Assembly (NCBI GenBank): GCA_025924495.1
Contig: JAICIG010000417.1
Coordinates: forward strand, 1 to 6,929
DNA from: Pirellulales bacterium
GTDB taxonomy: Bacteria > Planctomycetota > Planctomycetia > Pirellulales > JAICIG01
Length of the DNA stretch: 6,929 nt
Direction of reading: 5' to 3'
Shown here one piece after another: positions 1 to 6,929 of this stretch; the first letter of the stretch is position 1, and each line of letters starts with the position of its first letter. Under the pieces are notes generated by a model that made no database searches, was not told where the DNA came from, and worked only from the letters and a program-made list of their open reading frames with translations. The position numbers and the translations under genes are program-made.

Positions 1-641
1 CTCCGCCGTCCTTGCGCGCGGAGGTCCGGCGCACCCGTGCCGGAAACTGCACGAACGCCGTCAGACGGTTTCAGGGCGTCGAACGGCAGAAAAAACTCAT
101 GTCCCAATTCAACCGGCAGGGTGCATTGACCGCCCGCTTGAACTGCCGTGCGATTGTCGAGAAATCGCATGGCAATTGGCGACCTTTACAGTTGATGATG
201 TCCCAACAGCGCACGGGCACCACGACCTGCCGCGACATGGGCTACAACTGGCGGCAGTAGCAAAAGCAGCTGGCGGACGAGGCCCGCTTCCAAGGCGGAA
301 CTCCAGCCACAACTCAGGAAGAGATGCAGCATGCGGGCACCGCCGGCCCCATGGCCAACGGCCAGCAACCTGGTCGGCAGGGCGGTTAGGGCCAGCCCGC
401 GCAGGGCGGTCCCGCACCCGGGGCAATGGCGCCTCGGCGTCTGGTGCGCCGACGGACCAAATGCAACCGCAGGGCGCGGTCAGCAGCTACTTGAACAGCA
501 TCGGACTTAACACACCGACCACGCCGCAAGTGATGCTGCAGACGGCGAACTCCATGGCCGACGACTTGCTCGGGCTGCCCAACTCGGTCAAAGAACTCCG
601 AGCGCAGCCCGCTAGAATTGCTCATCGAGGCGCGGCGCGAT

Positions 642-667
642 ACGCCGAGACGGCAGCAGGCGTTTTT
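642..667 (+). terminator. Weak terminator-like stem with T-run
   Basis: ACGCC (642-646) pairs with GGCGT (659-663) across a 12-base loop, and the T-run 663-667 follows at once. The stem is only five pairs and the loop is long, so this would be a poor intrinsic terminator for plus-strand transcription. It may be chance in GC-rich DNA. Confidence 0.15.
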
Positions 668-696
668 AGCGGGTGATCTGCACGGCATACATACGA

Positions 697-712
697 TTTG
701 GCGAAAGCCAAA
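697..712. other. Perfect hairpin with GAAA loop between jetD and the decayed gene
   Basis: TTTGGC-GAAA-GCCAAA forms a perfect 6-bp stem with a 4-base loop; GAAA is a stable GNRA tetraloop on the plus strand. It lies about 75 bases beyond the jetD stop, where a terminator for the operon would be expected. No T-run follows the stem on either strand, so it is not a classical intrinsic terminator. It may be a weak terminator, an RNA 3'-end stabiliser, or chance. Confidence 0.3.
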
Positions 713-785
713 GTGCGTTTAGGCGCTGTGACCGAATCGGCGATCCAAGTCTCATCTGGCCACCGGAGCGCTCCAATGCGCCGAT

Positions 786-1934
786 CTAACAATCGCCTGC
801 CCACTTTTGGATGGTCGTCCGGCACAGTTCTTCTGGCAGGAACTCTTGCTCAAGTCGTCCGCGGGGTGCTTGCAAGAGTCGTCTATAGAGGCGCTGCTCG
901 GCCTGACTTAAATCCATCGGCGGTTCAGTATCTGCGACAACTGGTTCAGCAACTGCCAAATCGGCGAACTGTTCATAAACTTCTGAAGTCATCATAAGCG
1001 GGTGCAGGTGCCCAATTGCTTTCCTTGCTCTGGCAAGGAGTTGCAAGCCCCACGTATCGATGTCGCCCCAGTAGGCGACCTGCTTGGTGGATGGCCCATC
1101 TCCTTCAAGCCATGCCAAGTCAAATCCCGTGCCAAGGACGGCAATTGTCCGCGATAAGACAGGAAGCTGATGCTGGCAGCTCTCATTTTCGACGATCAAC
1201 AGCCGCGTGCCGGGCAGCGTCGCGTCGCGGAGTTCGGAACTGCGAACGCGGGACTTTTTGAATGGAAGCAGTGATCCGTCCATATCCATTAGCAGCAGCC
1301 AATGGTCACCGTCAATGAAGGCCCCAAGAAAGGTTTCCAATCCCATGCGGCTAACTTCGCCGTCGAACCGCTCATCGAGAAGTGCGGCGATTAGCTGTGC
1401 GTTGCGCTCGAAGAATTTTGTGTCGATTCCTTGGTTTGACAACATTCGCAATGGCCGTCCTTGCGCACAGTTGGGTTCCAACGCCAAGGCGAGGCGCGCG
1501 GCCTGGACAACTTCGGCGATCGGCTTGCCTCGCCACAGCGACCGCTTGCGAACGAGCAGCGAATGAAATACAGAGTCGGTATGCTCGACGAAACTCGCCA
1601 TTGCGTCGAACTCTTGCCGCATCGACGCATCGGAGCACGCTTCAAGCCATTCGCTCGGCATTTGGAGACACCATTGCGCCGGTATGTCCACTGGATCCGA
1701 CGTTGCGCGATAACGGACAGCTTCCCACACTACCTTTCCGACGCGCACCTGCCTCCAAGCAGCAATGTGGCGCTTGACGGAATCGAGTTCCGCGCTGAGC
1801 TTTCTTGGCGAAGGACGCCCGATGGAAACGAGCATCGGCCAGGCCTCCTTTCCTCCCAGGAGGCGAGCTTCTCTGGATGCAGCGTTTTCCCATTGGCGCC
1901 GGAGCATAACTCGTATTTCAGCGGGTGACTTCAT
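786..1934 (-). CDS. jetD: JetD, Toprim nuclease subunit of type I Wadjet (DUF3322/DUF2220)
   Basis: Complete gene of 382 residues, normal for the family. JetD is the DNA-cleaving subunit, related to the A subunit of topoisomerase VI/Spo11. It docks on the JetABC motor and cuts stalled plasmid DNA. Residues ~1-190 form the DUF3322-type N-terminal region, ending in the conserved GIDTKFFERNAQLIAALLDE (169-188). Residues ~200-380 form the DUF2220/Toprim part. The Toprim glutamate is in LIVENE (E249, codon at 1188-1190). The DxD pair is in YWGDIDTWG (D291 and D293, codons at 1062-1064 and 1056-1058). These metal-binding residues are present, so the enzyme looks active. The ATG overlaps the jetC TGA (ATGA). 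The only purine-rich stretch (AAGGA, 1949-1953) is 14 bases away, so translation probably depends on coupling to jetC. The gene ends at TAG, with no further operon gene visible downstream. Confidence 0.93.
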   Translation of the reverse strand: MKSPAEIRVMLRRQWENAASREARLLGGKEAWPMLVSIGRPSPRKLSAELDSVKRHIAAWRQVRVGKVVWEAVRYRATSDPVDIPAQWCLQMPSEWLEACSDASMRQEFDAMASFVEHTDSVFHSLLVRKRSLWRGKPIAEVVQAARLALALEPNCAQGRPLRMLSNQGIDTKFFERNAQLIAALLDERFDGEVSRMGLETFLGAFIDGDHWLLLMDMDGSLLPFKKSRVRSSELRDATLPGTRLLIVENESCQHQLPVLSRTIAVLGTGFDLAWLEGDGPSTKQVAYWGDIDTWGLQLLARARKAIGHLHPLMMTSEVYEQFADLAVAEPVVADTEPPMDLSQAEQRLYRRLLQAPRGRLEQEFLPEELCRTTIQKWAGDC

Positions 1935-4900
1935 TGTGGACGTACGAGTCCTTCCAACGTTTCCCAGGAGATCGAGGCAAGGCTGGCTTCCTTACCCGGG
2001 CGCTGGACGCAGATGACCTTTTGTGTGTGCTGCTTGAGCAAGCCGATTTCCTTGTTGGGCGTTACGAAGATGGGGTGCAGGCAAAAGATTCGCAGGGCAT
2101 CGATAATGCGGGCAGCCGCCGAAGGCGAACTCTTCGAGAAAGCTTCATCCAAAACAACCGTGCCATAGAGCGGCCGATTTGCTTCCGGTGGACAGAGCGC
2201 GTAGCTCAGAGACGCGGTCAAGATGTGACTTGCCATTAGCTCTTTCTCGCCGCCGCTGCCACTCTGCGACCCGGTACGCGGCGGCGAGCGGTCCCCCGTC
2301 TGCCGGTCGACCTCGACGACAAAGAACTGCAAGCGGAAGCGGGGATCCAGCAGCGCCTTGGATCCTTGCAACTGGCGTTTATCGCCCGCCTCGCGAAGAA
2401 TGCCTACCATTTCCTGCAAGGCCTTATAGTGGCTCTCCCCACTGTCGTCTTTTAAGGCCGCCGCCCGCACCTTGCGGACGGCGTTATCGAGTGTTCTGAG
2501 TCGTTCGTCCTTGATGCGCTGCGGCTGCAATTGCAGATAGCGGCCCAATCGAAAGTCGACTTTGACCAATGTCTGATTCAATTCCCTAATGCGTTGCTCG
2601 ATCGCATCGACTTCTTCATTGATGCCGGCGAGCAATTGCGTCACGCCTTGATCCGACGAACGGTTCAGATATTCGAGGAATCTGCTGCGCTTTTCGGGCA
2701 ATGCTTCGTCGTTCAAAACGCGCAGCCGCTCGAGATAGGCTGGAACATCATCAATTTCCGACCCGGTATCGACCAGTGCTCCCGTATCGACCTGGCGAGC
2801 TTTTCCCATGAGGCGCACGAGGTCCAACTCGATCGCCTTGACGGCGTCAATGTGCTTGTTGAGTTTACTATCAACATCTGCGGTCAGGCGGCGTTCCTCG
2901 ACGTCTAGTCGCTGCGCCGCGACATTTGGCGAAATGGCCAAATGCGTCTTTCCAAGCGACATTTCATCATCGGACAAGCCAGCGCCGGTCCGCTCGTCCG
3001 CCTTGTCGCGCTCTTGTTCCGCATGATCCTGCTGCGATTCGAGCACCGCGATTTCGTTTTGCCGTTGGCTGATGTCCTCGCGCATCGATTCCAATGTGCG
3101 ATTCTCGGCATCGTAGAGCGCCTTAGCTTGGCTTGCGTCCGAATTCGGATCAAGCAGCGCCGCGAGCCGCTCTTCCGATTGAGCCAATTCGGCCGCGGCG
3201 CCCGGAAGGTCGATTTCCGAAAACTCAAGCAGGGCAATCTCGTCTATTGTCTTCAGCCGCTCGACAAGAATCGCCAGCTCTTTGCGATGTTTCTGTGACG
3301 CGACGCCGCTTTGCTCCAACGACTTCTGTACCGCTTCCAATTGGCCGGCCAAGGTTTCAAGCTGATCTTTGTTGTCAAAGCCGGTCATCCAGTCCTGATC
3401 AAGTCGCCGCTGATCCTGCTTTTCAAACTTTCCATGCCGCCCGGACATCAATCCTTGAACGGTCAATGCGTATTCTGTGTTTTTCATGACGGCGGGCGAC
3501 GAGACACAATGAAGGTCGCGCCCGGCCAAAAGGTTCTTCGCAGAGGCGGCCAGCGCGTGGGGTTTAAAGTTCAATTTGCGCGTATAGCCGTCGGGGAAAA
3601 ACTCCGTCGCGTCCCGACTTTGCCGCGCACGCAGCAAACGCACGTGCAGCCGGTTGTCGCGATCGTTGACCCAGCTCAGTGCGGCATCGATAAACCCATC
3701 GGGAACGAGCACTCGTAGACGCTCCGAGCCGATCGCCCGTTCGATGGCCCCGCGCCACGCGGTTTCTTCCGGCTTCACCTCAATGAGTTCGGCGAGAAAT
3801 GGTAAGTCGGCCTCGTTCAGTGAAAGCTCCGCAGCCAACTCGGCGCGGAAGTCCTGAAACCGCGGCGGGATATTGGACCCTGGCCGCTCCTGGACTCTCC
3901 GCAATGTCAACGCCGTATCTTGAAGCGAGGCTTCCAACTCGCGCTGCTGCGAAAGCGCGGCCAGCGTCGTTTCGTGTTGGCGGTCATGAAGCTTCTGTGT
4001 CTCTTCGCGGTGATCACCTAGCCACGCATGATTACGACGAAGCGCCTCCGCGCTAAGTTCGTCGCTCAACTTGAATGGCTTAAGTAAGTTCCGATAAAGT
4101 GCAGCGTGCTTCGACTTTTCTTTAACGCGCTCTCTTTGAAGCGCAATGGTCCTTTCCAGCTCGCCGATCACATCGCCCCCGAGCTCGAGGTATCGCTGTC
4201 GCAGGATATCGACTCGGGCCTCACATGCTCTCGCGTTCTCGCGCTCCTTCGCCATCTCTGTTTCGAGTCCTTCACGACTCATGGAAAGTTGCGAGATCAC
4301 ATCCGACCATTTCTCTCGACCCATACTGGCAAACCAGATGGGGACGATCCGTTTCAACTTCCGAAAATCCTCGACTTTCATCCGAGCATTCAGCAGCCTT
4401 TTATGCTCTTCCGCAACCGGAACCAGTGACTCTTGCTGCTTCCGCGCGGTTTCCAATTCGGCATGAATGGCAGCTAGGTTGTCGAACTCGCCGGCCACTT
4501 CGAGCGCGCGATCGAATGCGGACCGGTCGTCCAATACGAGTTCGCGAAAGACTTCGTCGATGCTGTTGAGCTGCTTCAGGCCCGCGGCCCGATTCAGCAG
4601 CGTGAACGCGTTCTCGCCAACATCGAAGAACTTGCGAATGCGCGCCAGATACGCTTTTTTGCTGTCGAAGATTTGCAGATCGGCCGTTTCGCGGCCCATC
4701 CGCATCAAGTCGCGGATGCCATCGTCGTGCAGCAACCGCAACCAATGCTCCAGCGACTGGTCTCCCGCTAGCGAGAACAACCAGCGCCGCTTCAGGTCGT
4801 CGGGGGCATTGCTGGCGCCTTCCGTCCAAAGCAAGCCCCCAAGTCGAATTATCTGCTCGCCTCCGCAATAGGTGGCGCAGATGCCCGTCAATGTCTTGCC

Positions 4901-5233
4901 GGGCCGCATAACCTCCTCACGGCCGTCCGAGCCGTCGCCGCCCAGGACGCCGCGAACATACGAAATCAACGTGCGATCGCTCTCGTGCCCGCCCGTCGAG
5001 GCGAGATTGTACCGCGGCTGCGCCACGAGGAGCGTCATCAGCGCGTCGACGAGCGTCGTCTTGCCGCTGCCGGTGGGCCCAATGATAGCGGTCCCGCTCA
5101 AATCAAAGGCGGCTCGGTGCAAACCGCAAAACGGCCCCCAGTTAAACACTTCTAACTGCTGGAGTAGGTACGACACATCTTTCGCTGCGAGGCCGTCATC
5201 CACGGGCGCCAACTGCAATTGACGATCCGACAT
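1931..5233 (-). CDS. jetC: JetC, SMC/MukB-like ATPase of type I Wadjet
   Basis: Complete gene of 1100 residues, the usual size for JetC. It is the motor of the complex: an ABC-type SMC ATPase that dimerises, hydrolyses ATP and extrudes DNA loops. The N-terminal head carries Walker A GPTGSGKTT at residues 52-60, then the family motif SDRTLISYVRG (85-95). A long charged, heptad-like coiled coil runs from about 255 to 450. A hinge-like globular block follows (about 455-625), with LPFLAELIEVKPEE-AWRGAIER and the GRHGKFEKQDQRR stretch typical of this SbcC/MukB-like family. A returning coiled coil spans about 625-920. The C-terminal head has the ABC signature SGSGGEKE (991-998) and Walker B VVLDE with the catalytic glutamate E1030, followed by AFSKSS. 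All ATPase motifs are intact. The ATG shares one base with the jetB TAA, and GAG/GGAG lies 7-11 bases upstream. The TGA overlaps the jetD ATG by 4 bases. Confidence 0.95.
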   Translation of the reverse strand: MSDRQLQLAPVDDGLAAKDVSYLLQQLEVFNWGPFCGLHRAAFDLSGTAIIGPTGSGKTTLVDALMTLLVAQPRYNLASTGGHESDRTLISYVRGVLGGDGSDGREEVMRPGKTLTGICATYCGGEQIIRLGGLLWTEGASNAPDDLKRRWLFSLAGDQSLEHWLRLLHDDGIRDLMRMGRETADLQIFDSKKAYLARIRKFFDVGENAFTLLNRAAGLKQLNSIDEVFRELVLDDRSAFDRALEVAGEFDNLAAIHAELETARKQQESLVPVAEEHKRLLNARMKVEDFRKLKRIVPIWFASMGREKWSDVISQLSMSREGLETEMAKERENARACEARVDILRQRYLELGGDVIGELERTIALQRERVKEKSKHAALYRNLLKPFKLSDELSAEALRRNHAWLGDHREETQKLHDRQHETTLAALSQQRELEASLQDTALTLRRVQERPGSNIPPRFQDFRAELAAELSLNEADLPFLAELIEVKPEETAWRGAIERAIGSERLRVLVPDGFIDAALSWVNDRDNRLHVRLLRARQSRDATEFFPDGYTRKLNFKPHALAASAKNLLAGRDLHCVSSPAVMKNTEYALTVQGLMSGRHGKFEKQDQRRLDQDWMTGFDNKDQLETLAGQLEAVQKSLEQSGVASQKHRKELAILVERLKTIDEIALLEFSEIDLPGAAAELAQSEERLAALLDPNSDASQAKALYDAENRTLESMREDISQRQNEIAVLESQQDHAEQERDKADERTGAGLSDDEMSLGKTHLAISPNVAAQRLDVEERRLTADVDSKLNKHIDAVKAIELDLVRLMGKARQVDTGALVDTGSEIDDVPAYLERLRVLNDEALPEKRSRFLEYLNRSSDQGVTQLLAGINEEVDAIEQRIRELNQTLVKVDFRLGRYLQLQPQRIKDERLRTLDNAVRKVRAAALKDDSGESHYKALQEMVGILREAGDKRQLQGSKALLDPRFRLQFFVVEVDRQTGDRSPPRTGSQSGSGGEKELMASHILTASLSYALCPPEANRPLYGTVVLDEAFSKSSPSAAARIIDALRIFCLHPIFVTPNKEIGLLKQHTQKVICVQRPGKEASLASISWETLEGLVRPQ

Positions 5234-5961
5234 TAGTCTACTCGCTCCGACGCGTCCAGGTTGTGGCGTTGGTCTTTGAGCACCACGAGCAAAGCCGCGA
5301 GCGAGCCCGGATTCGCCAAATGGGCAATCAACGGGCGAATGACGACCTCATGTTTCTTGTCTACCTCGGACACAACTCCGTGAGTCTTCAGTTGGTCCAA
5401 GAGGCTCAATAAGCGGCTCTCGTTTTTCGCATCGCTACCGGAATCTCCGGCATACGCCATAAATTGCGGTAGTAGTTCATCGACTGAGATCGTTGCCGCG
5501 TTTTGCCCCACGCCTGACTCTTGTTCATGCAGCACAAACGCCTGTCGAAGCAGGGCGATCAACAACGACTGTTCAAGAGTTAGCCGCTGCCTCCGGACCA
5601 ATGGATGCGCCCACCCTTCGTCGCTGCCGGTGTGTTCCTTGGCGGATTGCGCAACGCCCAAGAATGCGATTCCACGATGCGAGTCAAGGCGTAACACGAG
5701 ATCGAGCGGCTCCAAAGCGGCGGAAACTTCGCTCTCGTGCGTCATTGCGCGGCGAAATAAATTCGAACCCGGCGTCTCTTCGATGTACCCGTGCTTAAGC
5801 AGCTCCTGGGTGACTTCCTTGACTTCGGCGGAAGTTCGGACAGCGACTTCCTCCGCGTCGGCGGGAGAATCGCCATTCATGGAGGGCTCGGCGACGCTGT
5901 CGCCAGCCGCTTCTAAAGCATCTTTGTCCTCCGTAACCATGCGGTCAAATACATTCTTCAT
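5233..5961 (-). CDS. jetB: JetB, KITE/MukE-like subunit of type I Wadjet (DUF4194)
   Basis: Complete gene of 242 residues, about the usual size for DUF4194 proteins. The first ~45 residues are acidic and low in complexity (many E, D, A, S) and look disordered. The folded part starts near residue 46 with EVTQELLKHGYIEE, an opening typical of the tandem winged-helix KITE fold. A central block (residues ~119-140) contains HPLVRRQRLTLEQSLLIALLRQ-type sequence, which I recognise as the conserved DUF4194 region. The C-terminal part has the helical LLSLLDQLKTHGVVSE segment. JetB is expected to dimerise and bind the JetA kleisin, as MukE does with MukF, helping DNA entrapment. The start at 5961 is chosen because a strong GGGAGGT lies 5 bases upstream. 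Later in-frame ATGs at codons 8 and 28 lack this. The start overlaps the jetA stop by 4 bases, and the TAA shares one base with the jetC ATG. Confidence 0.9.
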   Translation of the reverse strand: MKNVFDRMVTEDKDALEAAGDSVAEPSMNGDSPADAEEVAVRTSAEVKEVTQELLKHGYIEETPGSNLFRRAMTHESEVSAALEPLDLVLRLDSHRGIAFLGVAQSAKEHTGSDEGWAHPLVRRQRLTLEQSLLIALLRQAFVLHEQESGVGQNAATISVDELLPQFMAYAGDSGSDAKNESRLLSLLDQLKTHGVVSEVDKKHEVVIRPLIAHLANPGSLAALLVVLKDQRHNLDASERVD

Positions 5962-6929
5962 TCGAGACCTCCCGATTCCAGCTCCCTGACGGATTCATAG
6001 TCCAGTTCAAGGGCCGGAACGTGAAATCGCGTCCAAACGTCGCTTTCGTCTCTCAGGTCTATCGACTCCGTTCGGTCGTCAATGGTTATGCCGGCCTGGC
6101 GGGCCATTGCCAACCAATACGCCAGCGTCTCCAAGTCGTGCGTCGGAGGCAGCGCTTTTGCAAGGTCGCCGAGTGTAAGCGGCTTCCTCGAGGCTCGGAG
6201 GTGAGCAATGGTCGCGTCGAAAAGGCGTGCCCGGTTCAACGCCTGCAAGGCCAGCCATAACTCCTGATCCATTGCCGCTGGATCGGCCTCAGAGACCGTC
6301 AAATCGAGCTCGCCATTGCCGATCTGATCGAACTGCTTCACGAGAAGTCTTTCGACCAGCGGTAGGTTGCCTAGGGTCATGGCGAGGGGCGGAAGCGGGC
6401 CGGGCCGGCGTCGCACTACTTGTGACTGCCAATCGACTTCCAACGCAGCATGAAAGATGTCCTGTAAGATCGCGCCGACTCGCATGTGTTCGTCGGCAAG
6501 TCCGGACTTGAGAAATCCCCGCACGTCGCGTTCGCTCTTCGCACGGGCTTGAATGACCCGTTCCGATTCCTGCACCAATCGCGATACGAGTTGCCGCAGA
6601 TCGGTCTTCTGCTTCCGCTGGAGCGCTTTGTCCGTGTTGTTATTGGCAAGGATCGAACGGAGCCGGGACTTCATTTCGTCGATCTCCGTTGTCTTTGCCA
6701 ATTGCGCGTAAAAGCCCTCGAACACCTGCCCTTCGCTTGTCTGGATTAGTGCCTCATGGCCGCTCAGCAGCTCATCGACTATTTGACCGCGGTTCTGTTT
6801 CTCGCCGATAATTCGCTGCCGCAGCATGCGATCGGCTTCGCGATACGAGTCTTCGACGCGGCGGAAATCGGCCTGCAAACTGATTGCCAGTTGATAGACC
6901 TCTCGGATGCCCTCCTCGGCTTGCGGACC
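5958..6929 (-). CDS. jetA: JetA, kleisin-like subunit of type I Wadjet (DUF3375), 5'-truncated by the window edge
   Basis: Partial gene. The frame stays open to the right window edge, giving 323 visible residues ending in TGA. DUF3375 proteins are usually near 480-500 residues, so roughly the first third is missing. A TTG at 6876-6878 could be taken as a start, but it sits inside conserved family sequence and the codons before it are uninterrupted, so it is not the true start. Near the visible N-terminus is the motif FRRVEDSYREADR, followed by a segment with LL and SEGQVFEGFYAQL. This matches the family pattern of RVE-NFRE-DR, then a short linker and S-x-G-x-x-F. The C-terminal part (about 6050-6260) is predicted to be winged-helix-like, with LTLGDLAKAL and LAYWLAMARQAGI. 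JetA is the kleisin-like (MukF/MksF-equivalent) subunit that bridges JetC heads and binds JetB. The stop overlaps the jetB start (ATGA). The family call comes from remembered motif patterns plus gene order, and the order makes it firm. Confidence 0.9.
   Translation of the reverse strand, partial: GPQAEEGIREVYQLAISLQADFRRVEDSYREADRMLRQRIIGEKQNRGQIVDELLSGHEALIQTSEGQVFEGFYAQLAKTTEIDEMKSRLRSILANNNTDKALQRKQKTDLRQLVSRLVQESERVIQARAKSERDVRGFLKSGLADEHMRVGAILQDIFHAALEVDWQSQVVRRRPGPLPPLAMTLGNLPLVERLLVKQFDQIGNGELDLTVSEADPAAMDQELWLALQALNRARLFDATIAHLRASRKPLTLGDLAKALPPTHDLETLAYWLAMARQAGITIDDRTESIDLRDESDVWTRFHVPALELDYESVRELESGGLE
5967..5973 (-). promoter_or_regulatory. Strong Shine-Dalgarno of jetB
   Basis: GGGAGGT on the minus strand, five bases before the jetB ATG at 5961 and inside the last codons of jetA. 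It fixes the jetB start and allows ribosomes ending jetA to re-initiate. It is clearly the best ribosome binding site among the three internal junctions. The jetC site (GGAG at 5245-5248, 11 bases away) and the jetD site (AAGGA, 14 bases away) are weaker or poorly spaced. Confidence 0.75.

Larger units (their letters stand above)
3..722 (+). pseudogene. Decayed coding remnant, possibly the 3' part of a phage portal-like gene
   Basis: No intact gene covers this stretch, but protein-like sequence can be followed across frames on the plus strand. One frame is open from the left edge and contains RTGTTTCRDMGYNW, then TAG (258-260), then KQLADEARFQGG and a Q/G/P-rich run, then a second TAG (388-390). 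From about 420 the protein-like signal moves to another frame: QPQGAVSSYLNSIGLNTP, then VMLQTANSMADDLLGLPNSV, to about 590. It then seems to return to the first frame (NSERSPLELLIEARRD) and stops at TAG 720-722. The GYNW-x-x-QLADEA pattern and the later LLGLPNS segment faintly recall C-terminal parts of lambda-type portal proteins from environmental phages. That identification is from memory and weak. What is seen directly is the frame switching and the stops. The alternative is plain non-coding sequence with fortuitous open frames. It points toward jetD, so the two are convergent. Confidence 0.35.

Noticed and set aside
258..390. Two in-frame TAG codons as a sign of amber recoding in a phage gene
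   Set aside because: The same stretch also changes frame further on, which recoding would not explain, and no intact gene in the window uses TAG as sense; jetD ends with TAG. Decay is simpler.
109..688. Minus-strand open frames of about 100 codons in the left region, which could be taken as operon genes after jetD
   Set aside because: Compositions are Arg/Ala/Gly-rich without any domain, and they are antisense to the more protein-like plus-strand trace. They are also separated from jetD by an untranslated spacer, unlike the tight packing of the jet genes.
1207..1928. Plus-strand open frames of 119-155 codons opposite jetD
   Set aside because: jetD is supported by length, conserved Toprim residues and operon overlap. 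The antisense frames show no domain and no convincing ribosome site.
2179..4871. Several plus-strand open frames of about 65-135 codons opposite jetC
   Set aside because: They are antisense shadows of a 1100-residue gene with full domain support. Their translations are Arg/Ser/Pro-rich with no recognisable domains, as expected from the reverse of GC-rich coding DNA.
5958..6878. jetA as a complete 306-residue gene starting at the TTG at 6878
   Set aside because: The frame continues open to the window edge, the TTG lies within conserved family sequence, and the family is usually longer. The gene is therefore cut by the window, not complete.
1..6929. CRISPR array, tRNA, rRNA or insertion-sequence ends
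   Set aside because: I saw no regularly spaced direct repeats, tRNA-like cloverleaf sequence, rRNA sequence or transposase frame in the window.

Overview
The window is dominated by one minus-strand operon that reads as a type I Wadjet (JetABCD) anti-plasmid defence system. In transcription order the genes are jetA (kleisin-like, DUF3375, cut by the right window edge), jetB (KITE/MukE-like, DUF4194), jetC (SMC-like ATPase with long coiled coils) and jetD (DUF3322/DUF2220 nuclease subunit with a Toprim core). Each junction overlaps by 1 or 4 bases (ATGA, TAATG, ATGA), so the genes are probably translationally coupled and made in fixed ratio. Every catalytic motif I could look for is intact: the Walker A, ABC signature and Walker B of JetC, and the acidic Toprim residues of JetD. 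The operon therefore looks functional apart from the part of jetA outside the window.

From established knowledge of Wadjet and its MukBEF/MksBEF relatives, JetA, JetB and JetC form an ATP-driven DNA loop-extruding condensin-like complex. JetD binds it and cuts the DNA once a small closed circle has been fully reeled in, which restricts plasmids. This is a described family. I see no novel extra gene inserted in the operon.

The left ~785 bases, downstream of jetD, hold no intact gene that I can support. On the plus strand, convergent to the operon, there is a coding-like trace spread over two reading frames with two in-frame TAG codons. It looks like the decayed 3' part of a gene, possibly a phage portal protein, but that identity is tentative. 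A GAAA-looped hairpin and short inverted repeats lie between it and jetD.

The organism is bacterial and fairly GC-rich by eye. Nothing in the window fixes the phylum. The remnant vaguely recalls phage-like genes from planctomycete or environmental genomes, but that is only an impression. A complete defence operon beside a degraded possible phage gene fits an accessory or defence-island setting.
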